From Hymenobacter nivis (lineage in GTDB: Bacteria > Bacteroidota > Bacteroidia > Cytophagales > Hymenobacteraceae), in contig NZ_CP029145.1 in assembly GCF_003149515.1 (NCBI RefSeq), positions 434,001 to 498,000 on the forward strand: a DNA stretch of 64,000 nt. Reading direction: 5' to 3'. The first letter of the stretch is position 1. Every line of letters starts with the position of its first letter. The translations under genes and the position numbers were made by a program. Positions 17,960 through 26,954 of this stretch are shown in pieces. The notes below the pieces were generated by a model, which was not told where the DNA came from, searched no databases, and saw only the letters and a program-made list of their open reading frames with translations.

Positions 17960-18292
17960 TTAGGCAGCCAGACCTGCCCGGCAGGCTTCTTCGCAGCGGC
18001 GGCAGGCCGCGGCGCACTCCTGGCAGTGCTGCATGTGGGTATGCTGGGCGCACTCGTCGCCGCAGGCTTTGCAGATTTCGGCACACTCTTTCAGCAGATG
18101 CGCAGCGTGCGCAGAGCCGCGAGCTACGAAGCGGGCTGTGAGGGCACAGATGTCGGCACAGTCCCGGTCGAGGCTGATGCAGCCAACCATCATTTTTACA
18201 TCGTTTTCTTGCAAGCAGGCGGTGGCGCAATGTTCGCAGGCGGCAACGCAGGCGTTGAGGGCGTCGAGCAGGGATTGATTTTGGGTAGGCAT
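17960..18292 (-). CDS. csp: Four-helix bundle copper-storage protein (Csp/DUF326 type)
   Basis: A 110-residue protein with 16 cysteines, spaced as CxxxC and CxxC along predicted helices (ACVAACEHCATAC, CAEICKACGDEC, CQECAAACRRCEEAC). This is the pattern of Csp proteins, which hold many Cu(I) ions inside a tetrameric four-helix bundle. No signal peptide is visible, so it resembles the cytosolic Csp3 branch and should buffer cytoplasmic copper. The gene lies 77 bases downstream of the HMA-AraC regulator and points the same way, inside the copper island. Confidence 0.9.
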   Translation of the reverse strand: MPTQNQSLLDALNACVAACEHCATACLQENDVKMMVGCISLDRDCADICALTARFVARGSAHAAHLLKECAEICKACGDECAQHTHMQHCQECAAACRRCEEACRAGLAA

Positions 18293-18369
18293 GGGAAGAG
18301 AAGTTAGCGGTTGATAGTTGCTTCTAGTATACCTGCCCCCTACCCACCCGGTTCTACGTTATTTGTCCG

Positions 18370-18996
18370 TCAGCTTGCACTATTTGGTAACTCCGCATCC
18401 AGAGCGGCCGCTTCAGCGGTGGAAAGTAGCTGCTGCCGATAAGCGGACGGGGCGCACTGCGCAAACCGCCGAAACTGCCCGGAAAAGTGCGCCAGGCTAC
18501 CGTAGCCCAGTAGCCGAGCAAGACGGCCGATGCCCAGCGGGGAAGTTCCCAGCAGCTCCTGCGCGTAAGTCAGCCGCTGGTGCGTGATGTAACTGAGTAG
18601 GCTCTCGTGGCCAGGCAGCCGGGCGAACAGGCTGTGCAACTGGCGCGTACTTACGCCCACCTCCTGCGCCAGCGTGGAGATAAAGTCGTGGTGCCGGAGC
18701 GTATCGGGGCGACGCAGTAACTCGTTGACCAGCTGCTTCACCTGCGCGGCCAGCACGTACTGCGGGTTTTCCAGCAGGGCAAAGCCAGCCGCCGCCAGCC
18801 CGGCCCGGATGCGCACCCAATCCAGCGCCTGGGCCGGGCCAGCTACGGTAGCCGCCCCCAGGCGCACGGCGAGTACCCGCAGCCCCAGGCTTTCTAATTC
18901 ACGCCGCACGACGCGAATACCGCGCGAGCAAACCATGTGCTTAATGTATAGCACACAGCGGCCACTGTCGGGCGTGAGGGAATAGTCAAAAGACAT
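18370..18996 (-). CDS. HMA-like domain fused to AraC-type DNA-binding domain (degenerate metal motif)
   Basis: A 208-residue protein. Residues about 13-80 resemble the ferredoxin-like HMA metal-binding fold (LYIKHMVC at 16-23, IRVVRRELESLGL, then GLAAAGFALLEN), and residues about 100-195 are an AraC/XylS helix-turn-helix pair (LTYAQELLGTSPLGIGRLAR, LLGYGSLAHFSGQFRRF). The related protein at 22853-23488 has CPQC in the metal loop; here it reads CSRG, so the second Cys is lost and Cu(I) binding should be weak or absent. It probably regulates the adjacent csp or copper genes; that role is inferred from position. Confidence 0.8.
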   Translation of the reverse strand: MSFDYSLTPDSGRCVLYIKHMVCSRGIRVVRRELESLGLRVLAVRLGAATVAGPAQALDWVRIRAGLAAAGFALLENPQYVLAAQVKQLVNELLRRPDTLRHHDFISTLAQEVGVSTRQLHSLFARLPGHESLLSYITHQRLTYAQELLGTSPLGIGRLARLLGYGSLAHFSGQFRRFAQCAPSAYRQQLLSTAEAAALDAELPNSAS

Positions 18997-19053
18997 AATT
19001 GATTTTTAGGGGAGAGCGGCACCGGATTCCGGCCGGCGGGGAGGCATCGAGGC

Positions 19054-19260
19054 TTACTTCACCGCAGCCGCGCGGGCATTGGGCGGTAAAAACAGCGCCT
19101 GCCATGGCTGCCCGATCATGAAGCCTACGGCGACAGCCAACGCGGCGTAGCGCAGGCCTGACAGCGCTTCCTTGTTGGGGAGGGAAAACCCAGAAAGTGT
19201 GAGGAAGTGGGCGTGGTCAGGCCACGTCAATGAGCAAACGAAAAAGCCCGCCCCGGCCAT
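19054..19260 (-). CDS. Possible small membrane protein
   Basis: A 68-residue frame with one hydrophobic segment (LRYAALAVAVGFMIGQPWQALFL) and a short basic tail. It lies between the HMA-AraC regulator and the His/Cys-rich secreted protein, in the same direction. The start is uncertain and the first 25 residues look less protein-like. No family recognised. Confidence 0.4.
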   Translation of the reverse strand: MAGAGFFVCSLTWPDHAHFLTLSGFSLPNKEALSGLRYAALAVAVGFMIGQPWQALFLPPNARAAAVK

Positions 19261-19301
19261 AGCGTAGCTATGCCGGCGCGAGCCTTAGCGCGTCAGAAAA
19301 A

Positions 19302-19778
19302 TCAGACAGTCAGCGACTGAACGAAAATGCGGATGTCGGGTATTTTAGGCTTTAAGCGCCGGGGTGGCACTAACGTAACCGCCTGGGTAAGGTCCCACTG
19401 GCCGGCCTGGGGACGGAAGTAAAACGCAACAGACGCCGGCAACATAGCTGGGGTAGGCACAATCAACTGCTTCTGCACCGGCGAAGTCAGCGACGAAAGC
19501 AACGAGGCCGACTTGTCCTTGCAGCAGTCGTGGCTGGTGGTCGACCTCGATGAATGGCCCTTACGCTTGCCGGGGTGTTCCGCCTGGTCTCCGTGACCGT
19601 GACAGCCCGGATGCGCAGGCATTTCGGCGGCTTCATGGTGCGCCAGGCCCGCCGCGTACGGGGCCACCACCACCGGGTTTACCGTGGCGCACCAGCACTG
19701 CCCCACGAACACGTTGACGAAGACGAGCAGGAAGCTCGTCGCCAGCAAACGGCGAAAGGGGAACAGGATACGGAACAT
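19302..19778 (-). CDS. His/Cys-rich secreted protein of the copper island
   Basis: About 158 residues from ATG 19778, with a signal peptide (LLATSFLLVFVNVFVGQCWC). The mature chain has clustered potential metal ligands: HHEAAEMPAHPGCHGHGDQAEH and HDCCKDK, then PP and a C-terminal KIPDIRIFVQSL. This pattern resembles the small Bacteroidota family described by HYC, CC and PP motifs, which often accompanies heavy-metal genes; I assign that with moderate confidence. It diverges from copA (ATPase), about 420 bases away, so both promoters lie in this gap. A role in periplasmic copper binding is inferred. Confidence 0.65.
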   Translation of the reverse strand: MFRILFPFRRLLATSFLLVFVNVFVGQCWCATVNPVVVAPYAAGLAHHEAAEMPAHPGCHGHGDQAEHPGKRKGHSSRSTTSHDCCKDKSASLLSSLTSPVQKQLIVPTPAMLPASVAFYFRPQAGQWDLTQAVTLVPPRRLKPKIPDIRIFVQSLTV

Positions 19779-19974
19779 AACGGGCACTAAGCAACCGCGA
19801 AAACAGACTTATCCCCGGTAAGGAGTGGGACTGATCAGTTAACTGCAAAGCCTGCAAAGGGTTTACGCCCTGCCCCCGGAGGAAACCAGCCGCAGGAAAA
19901 TACGGCACTGAGTAGCATTTCAGGCTGTTCCGCAAGTGCAATGGGCTGTTACCAAAAACTATTCGTTGTCGGGG

Positions 19975-20008
19975 TTTTGTAAGTACGAAGCCAGATTTTA
20001 TAAACTTG
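19975..20008 (+). promoter_or_regulatory. Candidate Bacteroidota promoter for the copA ATPase operon
   Basis: TTTTG (19975-19979) and TATAAACTTG (19999-20008) are spaced 19 bases apart and resemble the -33 TTTG and -7 TAnnTTTG boxes of Bacteroidota housekeeping sigma factor. It would leave a leader of about 180 bases before the ATPase start. The rest of the 19788-20198 gap holds no gene. Confidence 0.4.
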
Positions 20009-20198
20009 TATGAGCGGGCAACGGTAAACAAACCGGAATTTAATTGGCCTCGAACGGCGGTATTGTCCGTCAAATTATGCAATTCTGCGGCGGTATTCAG
20101 TACCAATTTCGCTGGGCGAGCGTCGTTTCTTTGTAGAGTGGCTGCGGGCTTCCTCTTCTGAGTAGCCGTGCCCGGCAACCACATAGTAACCTGCTGTA

Positions 20199-22463
20199 AT
20201 GGAACCAACTACCAAAACCGAAACCCTCGACATCGAAGGCATGACCTGCGCCTCGTGCGCGGCGGCCGTGGAAAAGTCGCTGAGCCGGGCCCCGGGCGTA
20301 CAGAGTGCGCTGGTTAATTTCGCCACCGAAAAAGCCACCGTACAGTACCTGCCCGGCCAGGCCAGCCCGGCCACCCTGAAGGAGGCCGTCGTCAATGCTG
20401 GCTACAGCGTGACCGAGCGCCCCCCCGATACCAGCGCGGCCGAGCGTAGCGCCGAAACCGACCGCCAGAAAGCCCTGGCCTACCAGAAGCTCAAGCGCCG
20501 CTTCTGGGTGGCCGTGGGCCTGGTCGTTGTCATCATGCCGCTGAGCATGCTGATGCTCTGGCCCGCAATGATGCAGCGTGTGAATGTGCAGTGGCTCAAC
20601 TACCTGCTGCTGCTGCTGACGCTACCCGTGCTGGGCTACAGCGGGCGCGAATTCTACGTGTCGGCCTGGAATGGCTTCAAGCACCGATCGGCTAACATGG
20701 ACACGCTCATTGCCGTAGGCACCGGCGCAGCGTTTTTCTACAGCCTGGCGGCCACCGTGGTGCCCGGCTTTTTCACTAGCCGGGGCCTGATGCCCGAGGT
20801 GTATTACGACACCACGGCCACAATCATTGCCCTGATTCTGCTGGGCAAGGTGATGGAACTGCGCGCCAAAACCCAGACTTCGGCCGCCATGCGCAGCCTC
20901 ATCGGCTTGCAAGCCAAAACGGCCCGCGTGGTGCGCCCCGGTGGTGCGGAAGTCGATGTGCCCATTGAGCAGGTGCAGCTTGGCGACATCGTGGTGGTGC
21001 GCCCCGGCGAAAAGGTGGCCACCGACGGCCGCATCACCGAAGGCCAGTCGTCGCTCAACGAAGCCATGCTCACCGGCGAAAGCCTACCCGTGGAGAAGCA
21101 AACCGGTGACTCAGTGTTCGGGGCTACCCTCAATAAAACCGGCTCATTCCGCTTCGAAGTAACCAAAGTGGGAGCCGACACCATGCTGTCCCAGATTGTG
21201 AAGCTGGTGGAAGACGCCCAGGGCAGCCGCGCCCCCATTCAGCGGCTGGCCGACAAAGTCAGCGCCATCTTCGTGCCCACGGTGGTGGTCATTGCCATTC
21301 TGACGTTCGTACTCTGGTTTGATTTGGCCCCGGTGGATACGCGTTTGCCACTGGCCCTAGTCAACTTTGTGGCCGTGCTCATCATTGCCTGTCCCTGCGC
21401 GCTGGGGCTGGCCACGCCCACGGCCATCATGGTTAGCACCGGCAAGGGTGCCGAGCACGGGGTGCTGATTCGCAACGCCGAAGCGCTCGAAAAAGCCTAC
21501 CAGGTAAACACCGTGCTGCTGGACAAAACCGGCACCATTACCAAAGGCGAACCGGCCGTAACGGACTTCGTGGCCCCCGGCCAGGACGGCCCGCGCCTGT
21601 TACAACTAGTGGCCGCCGTGGAGCGGCAAAGCGAGCACCCGCTGGCCGAGGCCGTGGTGCGCCATGCCGACGACCAGGGCGCAGATAAGCTGACGGCCAC
21701 CGGCTTCCGGGCCGTGGAGGGCAAGGGCGCGGCGGCCACCGTGGACGGTCAGGCCGTACTCATCGGCAACCGCCGCCTGCTCACCGACGAGGGCGTTACC
21801 CTATCGCCCGAGCTGACAGCCCAAGCCGAGCAGCTGCTGAGCCAGGCCAAAACCTTGCTCTACGTGGCTGTAGCCGGGCAGGCCGTGGGCCTGGTGGGCG
21901 TTGCCGACACGGTGCGCGATACCTCGGTTGCTGCTATTAAAAAGCTGCAGGCCCTGGGCATTGAAGTGGTGATGATGACGGGTGACAACCCCCAGACCGC
22001 CGCCCAGGTGGCGGGCCAGGTGGGCATCACGCGCTACTTTGCCGAGGTGCTCCCGGCCGACAAGGCCGGCAAGGTGAAGGAGCTACAAGGTGAGGGCCGC
22101 ATCGTGGCGATGGTCGGCGACGGTATTAACGATGCGCCCGCGCTGGCCCAGGCCGACATTGGCCTGGCCATTGGCTCGGGTACCGACGTGGCGATGGAAG
22201 CGGCCGGCATCACGCTCATGCGCTCCGACCTGAACGGGGTGGTAACGGCCATTGAGCTGAGCCGCCAAACCATCCGCACCATCAAACAGAACCTGTTTTT
22301 TGCCTTCGTCTACAACACCCTGGGCATTCCCATCGCGGCCGGTTTGCTCTACCCGTTCTTTGGCATCCTGCTCTCGCCCATGTTAGCGGCCGGAGCCATG
22401 GCCCTCAGCTCGGTATCGGTGCTGACCAACTCGCTGCGCCTGCGCTCTTTCGACAACCACTAA
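20199..22463 (+). CDS. copA: Copper-exporting P1B-type ATPase
   Basis: A 754-residue Cu(I) pump that moves copper from cytoplasm to periplasm. It has one N-terminal HMA domain with MTCASC (Cys17 and Cys20), eight membrane segments, the actuator motif TGES, the membrane copper site CPC (Cys398-Cys400), the phosphorylation site DKTGTIT (Asp442), the HPLAEA nucleotide-domain motif and [10 protein letters not shown]. All key residues are intact and length is normal. It is the first gene of a plus-strand operon with the cupredoxin (12 bases later) and the HMA-AraC regulator. Confidence 0.96.
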   Translation: MEPTTKTETLDIEGMTCASCAAAVEKSLSRAPGVQSALVNFATEKATVQYLPGQASPATLKEAVVNAGYSVTERPPDTSAAERSAETDRQKALAYQKLKRRFWVAVGLVVVIMPLSMLMLWPAMMQRVNVQWLNYLLLLLTLPVLGYSGREFYVSAWNGFKHRSANMDTLIAVGTGAAFFYSLAATVVPGFFTSRGLMPEVYYDTTATIIALILLGKVMELRAKTQTSAAMRSLIGLQAKTARVVRPGGAEVDVPIEQVQLGDIVVVRPGEKVATDGRITEGQSSLNEAMLTGESLPVEKQTGDSVFGATLNKTGSFRFEVTKVGADTMLSQIVKLVEDAQGSRAPIQRLADKVSAIFVPTVVVIAILTFVLWFDLAPVDTRLPLALVNFVAVLIIACPCALGLATPTAIMVSTGKGAEHGVLIRNAEALEKAYQVNTVLLDKTGTITKGEPAVTDFVAPGQDGPRLLQLVAAVERQSEHPLAEAVVRHADDQGADKLTATGFRAVEGKGAAATVDGQAVLIGNRRLLTDEGVTLSPELTAQAEQLLSQAKTLLYVAVAGQAVGLVGVADTVRDTSVAAIKKLQALGIEVVMMTGDNPQTAAQVAGQVGITRYFAEVLPADKAGKVKELQGEGRIVAMVGDGINDAPALAQADIGLAIGSGTDVAMEAAGITLMRSDLNGVVTAIELSRQTIRTIKQNLFFAFVYNTLGIPIAAGLLYPFFGILLSPMLAAGAMALSSVSVLTNSLRLRSFDNH

Positions 22464-22475
22464 TCGTTGCTACCC

Positions 22476-22853
22476 ATGGATACGACCGCCATCATTGTTA
22501 CCATAGTCGGCCTGGGCCTGGTTGCCTTCGTGCTGTGGTACTTCTTCTTTTCGGCCCGCCAGGCGGCCAGCGCCGTTTCCTCCTCAAGCGGCGTGCAGGA
22601 AGTAGCCATCACTGTGAAGGGAGGCTACTCGCCCGACATCATCGAAGTAGAAAAAGGCAAGCCCGTACAACTGAGCTTTTACCGCAACGAGGAAAACAGC
22701 TGCTCGGAGGAGTTGCTCATGCCCGATTTCAGCATCCGCCGCGACCTGCCAGCCTTCAAAACGACGCTGGTAGAGCTGCTGCCCGAAAAGGCCGGCACTT
22801 TCCCGTTCACCTGCGGCATGGGCATGCTACGGGGTAGTTTGGTGGTGAAATAA
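22476..22853 (+). CDS. Membrane-anchored cupredoxin-domain protein
   Basis: A 125-residue protein starting at ATG 22476, 12 bases after copA. One N-terminal membrane helix (residues 4-25) is followed by a cupredoxin-type beta-sandwich (VQEVAITVKGGYSPDIIEVEKG, FYRNEENSCSEELLMPDF, FPFTCGMGMLRGSLVVK). Candidate copper ligands are Cys in NSCSEE and Cys/Met in FTCGMGM. It probably receives or holds copper on the periplasmic side next to CopA. Its stop codon overlaps the next start (TAATG). Confidence 0.85.
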   Translation: MDTTAIIVTIVGLGLVAFVLWYFFFSARQAASAVSSSSGVQEVAITVKGGYSPDIIEVEKGKPVQLSFYRNEENSCSEELLMPDFSIRRDLPAFKTTLVELLPEKAGTFPFTCGMGMLRGSLVVK

Positions 22854-23488
22854 TGACGCATCCCATGAAAGCCGACGTCAGCATTGCCCACGTCCTGCCG
22901 CCGCCGGGCTCGCACCGGCTGCTGGTTAAGAACATGGTCTGCCCCCAGTGCATCCGGGTGGTGGGCGAAGACCTTGCGGCCCTGGGCCTGCAGGTGCACC
23001 GCGTAGCGCTGGGCGAGGCCGACGTATCGACGCCCGACGGCGCAGCCCCCGACTGGGCCGCCATCCGCAGCCGCTTGCAGGGTGCTGGTTTTGAACTGCT
23101 GGAAGACGCGCGCGACCAGCTGGTGGACCGCATCAAAACCCTGCTGGTCGCGCTGATTCACTACCCCCCGCCCGGCCCGCGCCTGCTCAACTACTCCGAT
23201 TATCTGGTTGAGCACCTGGAGAAGGACTACCACTACCTCTCCCACTTGTTCTCCGCTTCCGAAGGCCTGACGATTGAAAAGTTCATCATTCGCCAGAAGG
23301 TGGAGCGCGCCAAGGAGTTGATTGGCTACGACGAGTTACCCATTGCTGGCGTGGCCGAACTACTGGGCTACAGCAGCCCGGCCCACCTCTCGCGGCAGTT
23401 CCGGCAGGTGACGGGCCTCACCCCGACCGAGTTTCAGCGCCTGGGGCCCGCCAGCAACGCCCGCCGCAGTCTGGATTCGCTGATTTGA
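22853..23488 (+). CDS. HMA-like domain fused to AraC-type regulator (intact CxxC)
   Basis: A 211-residue protein that overlaps the cupredoxin gene by one base. Residues about 20-90 look like an HMA domain with MVCPQC at 28-33, then IRVVGEDLAALGLQV and LQGAGFELLED. Residues about 125-205 form an AraC helix-turn-helix pair (IIRQKVERAKELIGY, LPIAGVAELLGYSSPAHLSRQFRQVTG). The layout suggests a one-component sensor in which Cu(I) binding to CxxC changes DNA binding of the AraC domain. Its place at the end of the copA operon supports autoregulation. Both sensing and target are inference. Confidence 0.85.
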   Translation: MTHPMKADVSIAHVLPPPGSHRLLVKNMVCPQCIRVVGEDLAALGLQVHRVALGEADVSTPDGAAPDWAAIRSRLQGAGFELLEDARDQLVDRIKTLLVALIHYPPPGPRLLNYSDYLVEHLEKDYHYLSHLFSASEGLTIEKFIIRQKVERAKELIGYDELPIAGVAELLGYSSPAHLSRQFRQVTGLTPTEFQRLGPASNARRSLDSLI

Positions 23489-23626
23489 GCCGGAAACTAT
23501 GCAAGCTGGGGCTTCATTGACATAAATCCTGAATGCAGGTAGTCCGTTTTAGCAATCAAAAAACCATCATCCCTACCTGATTTTATAAAAAAGCTATTCC
23601 GACTTCCCCTGCTGGCTCTGGCGCTA

Positions 23627-24435
23627 GAGCGTGAGGACAATTATCTTTACTAAAAAGAATGAAGACATTCACGCATCGCTACGCGGTAACGGACCGCCAG
23701 TGGGCCATCATCGCGCCGCTCTTGCCGGGCAAGGCGACAGACTGCGGCGTTACAGCAAAGGATAACCGCTTTTTTTCAACGCCGTAACGTGGATTTTGCG
23801 CACCGGGGCGCCCTGGGCGGATCTGCCCGAGCGCTTCGGCAAGTCCAATTCCGTGTGCCGCCGCTTTCGTCGCCTGGCCCAAAAAGGCGTGTGGGAGGCC
23901 GTGTTCGAGGCGTTGAAAGCGCCCGATTTGCAGTGGGTGATGCTCGATTCGACCGTGGTGCGGGCCCACCAACACGCCGCCGGCCAAAAAAAAGCGACCC
24001 GGCAACCGAGTGCCTGGGCCGCAGCCGGGGCGGGATGAGCACCAAAATCCACGCCTGTACCGACGCGCTGGGCAACGGCGTCTGCCTGCGGGCCACCGGC
24101 GGCCAAGCCGGCGACTGCCCCCACCTGCCGGCCTTGCTCGAAGGCCTCGCGCCGGGCCAGGTCATTGCCGACACGAGCTACGACAGCGATAAAAACCGCG
24201 CCTATTGCGCCGAAAAGAACATCGACGTCGTAATTCCGAATCGGCCCAATCGCACCGCGCCGGCCCCTTTCGACGAAGAACAATACGAAGACCGCAATAA
24301 AATCGAGCGGTTTTTCAACCGCATGAAACGCCACCGCCGCTTGGCCACGCGCTACGAAAAAACCGTCGTTTCTTTTCTGGCCTTCTGGCATGTAGCGGCC
24401 GCCCTAGATTGGTTGCGATGATTGTCCTCACGCTC
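23627..24435 (+). mobile_element. IS5-family (IS427-group) insertion sequence
   Basis: Inverted repeats GAGCGTGAGGACAAT stand at both ends, with a TA duplication at 23625-23626 and 24436-24437. The element is 809 bp and has one transposase region on the plus strand. It inserted into an IS630-type transposase gene. Confidence 0.9.
23659..24421 (+). pseudogene. IS5-family transposase in three frame segments
   Basis: The first segment starts at ATG 23659 (MKTFTHRYAVTDRQWAIIAP). The frame breaks at a run of seven T (near 23770) and again at a run of eight A (near 23986); in both places a -1 shift restores the family sequence. The second segment carries ILRTGAPWADLPERFGKSNS and VMLDSTVVRAHQHAAG with the first Asp; the third carries RGGMSTKIHACTD, VIADTSYDSDKN and the RNKIERFFNRMKRHRRLATRYEK block. 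IS427-group elements often use a programmed -1 frameshift on an A run, so the second break may be natural; the first may be a mutation or a sequencing error. Confidence 0.8.
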
Positions 24436-24989
24436 TAGCCCAAACTCCGGGAGTCGGTCGAAAAAGCCGAGCACAGCTGTGCGAAATGGGTCCTTGGTGC
24501 GGCAAAAGGTGGTGTTGATAATCTTCTGGCGCAGGAATTTCCAGAACCGCTCAATTAGGTTCAGATTGGGCGAATAGGGCGGTAAAAACACCTGGCAAAT
24601 CGGCTTATCGGCCAGGCAGGCCCGCAATTCCTTGTTTTTGTAGTGGCGGGCGTTGTCACAGATGACGTAGATGCGGGTGTTGTGGGCCGCATCGGCGTAG
24701 TAGAGTACCGCCTCTCCCCGCTCGACGTGGGCTCCGAGCACCGCCAACTCGTCCAGGAAACCGGCTTGCGCCGCGGCATCGGCCTGACAGGGCACGGGCA
24801 TGGTCAACTTGTAGGTGAAGCTCAGGCGGTGGAGCAGGTCCGTCAGGCCGGAAAGCGAATAGGCCACGCGACAGGTGCGCAGCAGCCAGGCCTGGAGAGC
24901 TTTGCTATCCATATAAAGCGTCGCATTGAGTTCGCGGCAAAGGTGGGCGAGTTGGGCGCTGGTCAGCAAGCTGTACAGTCCCGGTGGAT

Positions 24990-25932
24990 AGGGGGGTAGG
25001 TCGAGCGTCGGGTCGGGTCGAGAGACAGTAGGATTTTTACGCCATTCGGCGCAGATAAATTCGCACGGGGTCGGGCCCTTTAACCACTGGAGTCATTTGG
25101 CGTAGTTGCGGGCCGCTAAGAAGCTCTGCAGGTAGGTGTTAAGCTCCGCCTTCGTCTCGTGATGGAACCGCTTAATTATCGCCTCCTTCACCATGCGGTT
25201 CACCCGCTCGACCTGGCCGTTCGTCTAGGGGTGCGTGGGCTTGGTAAAGCGCTGCTCAATGCCCTGCCCGTCGCAGAACTGGCCGACCGGGTGGTGGCCT
25301 ACCCGCGTATGGTGGGGCAAGCAGTAAAACTGGATACTGTTGTAAGTCAGTAGCTTATGTACTTTTTAGGGAATCTGAGGCACTAGCCAGCACAGGAGGT
25401 TCACCGCGAGGGCCTGTGTGGCCTGCGGGTGCAGTTCGGCAAAGGCCAGCTGGCTGGTGCGGTCGATGGCCGTAAACAAGTACTGTTTGCCCTCTTCGGT
25501 CTGGATTTCGGCAAAATCGAGGCGCAGGTAGCCGAGCGGATAGGCCTTGAAGTTCGCCTTTTTCGCCCCGTCAGCCGACGCGTCGGCGGGCGGTAGCCGG
25601 CTGCTGTCGTGGCGCTGAAAACAGCGGTGCAAAGCCGAGCGACGCAGGTGGAGAATCGATTCCTGCAGGGCGTAGAGGCAGTCATCCGGGGGCAACAGGG
25701 TCTGCTGGCGGAAGAGGACGATCGCCGCTTCTTCGGCCGGGCTCAGGACCGTGGAAGCCGGTCTGGGGCCGCGCACGGCCTCTTCGGTGCCGGTGCGCCG
25801 GTGCCACTTGTGCGCCGTTTTGGGGTTGAGGCCCGAGCGGGTAGCTAGCGTTTGTACGCCTGCTGCACTTTGCTGGATAAGGCGCCGAGTTGCCGGCGTT
25901 GTCGTGGCGCAGCCGTGCGGTATTTCCCCCAT
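24990..25932 (-). pseudogene. IS481-family transposase relic
   Basis: The intact part (25932-25366, 188 residues) has the N-terminal helix-turn-helix (GVQTLATRSGLNPKTAHKWH) and the first catalytic block YLRLDFAEIQTEEGKQYLFT. It stops at 25366, but the same strand goes on with further family sequence in shifted frames: PVGQFCDGQGIEQRF, a stop, TNGQVERVNRMVKEA with the catalytic Glu, a stop, and KGPTPCEFICAEWRKNP. It is a pseudogene with one frameshift and at least two nonsense codons, abutting the IS630 relic. Confidence 0.8.
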
Positions 25933-26153
25933 AAGTTTGCCTGAAAACTACGACTCAAAATTCCTTCCCCATCCTCCGAGACCATACAGCTACCCCGATT
26001 TATTCTTGAAGCGGTTTCAGGTTTAGTGCCCGGTCCGCCGGCTTTTTCAGCCGTCCGACCGGTGGCAACGCTCCAAACCTTGCAACAACCTGGAAACCGC
26101 GCTCGACATGATGTTCTTTTAAATTCCCAACCCCGCCCTTACTGCCCCACCTT

Positions 26154-26954
26154 ATGCCCGATTCTTGGCCGTGCCGCCAGCTGCGCCTGCTGCTAACGGC
26201 CGTGATGTTTTACACGCGGCTGCCCGTGCCGCCCTGGGTGGGGCACTCCGACGACCAGCTCAACCGGGCCACGGTGTACTTTCCGCTCATCGGCTGGCTG
26301 GTGGGCGGAGTGGCGGCGGGCGTGTACTGGGGCGCGGCGCAGCTCTGGCCGCCGCTGGTGGCCGTGCTGCTGAGCACCGGCGCAGGCGTGCTGCTCACCG
26401 GCGCGTTTCACGAAGACGGGCTGGCCGACACCTGCGACGGCTTCGGCGGGGGCTGGACGCGGGAGCGCATCCTCACCATTATGAAGGACAGCCGCGTGGG
26501 CACCTACGGCGTAGTGGGCCTGGGCCTGGTGCTGGCCACCAAAGTGGCGGCGCTGGCCGGGGCCCCCGGGCCGCGCGCCGGGGCCCTATCGGTGCCTGTG
26601 CTGCTGCTGGTGGCGCACCCACTGAGCCGGTTGGTGGCCGCCAGCTTCGTGCGCACCCTGCCCTACGCCCGCGCCGACCTGGCCGACGGCAAGGCCAAAC
26701 CCATCGCCCAAAGCCTGCCTCCCGGCCGGCTGGCCGCGGCTGCGCTGCTGGGGCTGCTGCCGCTGCTAGCGGTGGCGCTGTGGCAGCGGCGGCCGGGGCT
26801 GCTCCTGGTGCTGGGGCCCCTGGCAGTGCTGCAAGTGGTGCTGGGCCGCTGGTTCAAAAAATGGCTGGGCGGCTACACCGGCGACTGCCTGGGGGCCGCG
26901 CAGCAGCTGGCCGAAGCCCTGATTTATTTGTTCTTAACCGCCCACTTGGTATGA
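26154..26954 (+). CDS. cobS: Adenosylcobinamide-GDP ribazoletransferase
   Basis: A 266-residue membrane enzyme that joins adenosylcobinamide-GDP with alpha-ribazole (or its phosphate) in the last steps of adenosylcobalamin synthesis. The family motif HEDGLADTCDGFGGGW is at about residues 84-99, followed by KDSRVGTYG and five to six hydrophobic segments. The stop codon overlaps the cobC start (ATGA), so they are translationally coupled. No cobalamin riboswitch is visible in the 220-base gap upstream, which follows an insertion-sequence graveyard; the rest of the nucleotide-loop pathway is not in this window. Confidence 0.93.
   Translation: MPDSWPCRQLRLLLTAVMFYTRLPVPPWVGHSDDQLNRATVYFPLIGWLVGGVAAGVYWGAAQLWPPLVAVLLSTGAGVLLTGAFHEDGLADTCDGFGGGWTRERILTIMKDSRVGTYGVVGLGLVLATKVAALAGAPGPRAGALSVPVLLLVAHPLSRLVAASFVRTLPYARADLADGKAKPIAQSLPPGRLAAAALLGLLPLLAVALWQRRPGLLLVLGPLAVLQVVLGRWFKKWLGGYTGDCLGAAQQLAEALIYLFLTAHLV

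Larger units (their letters stand above)
23583..24969 (-). pseudogene. Second IS630-family transposase relic, interrupted by IS5
   Basis: From 24969 leftward the frame encodes an IS630-type transposase: LSGLTDLLHRLSFTYK, VLYYADAAHNTR, VICDNARHYKN, VFLPPYSPNLNLIERFWKFL. It runs into an IS5 element at 24435. On the far side of that element (23626 to 23583) the same frame resumes after removal of the element and one TA (LPEFGL-APEPAGEVGIAFL, then stop). The N-terminal helix-turn-helix part is missing where it abuts the IS481 relic, so the gene was dead regardless of the IS5 insertion. Confidence 0.8.

Noticed and set aside
25933-26153. Cobalamin riboswitch ahead of cobS
   Set aside because: I looked for the conserved B12-box and GGGAA/GCCACTG elements and saw none.
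26165-26950. Upstream extension of the cobC frame overlapping cobS
   Set aside because: The extension is an out-of-frame reading of cobS, Arg/Gly/Ala-rich; the ATGA overlap start gives a normal histidine phosphatase.
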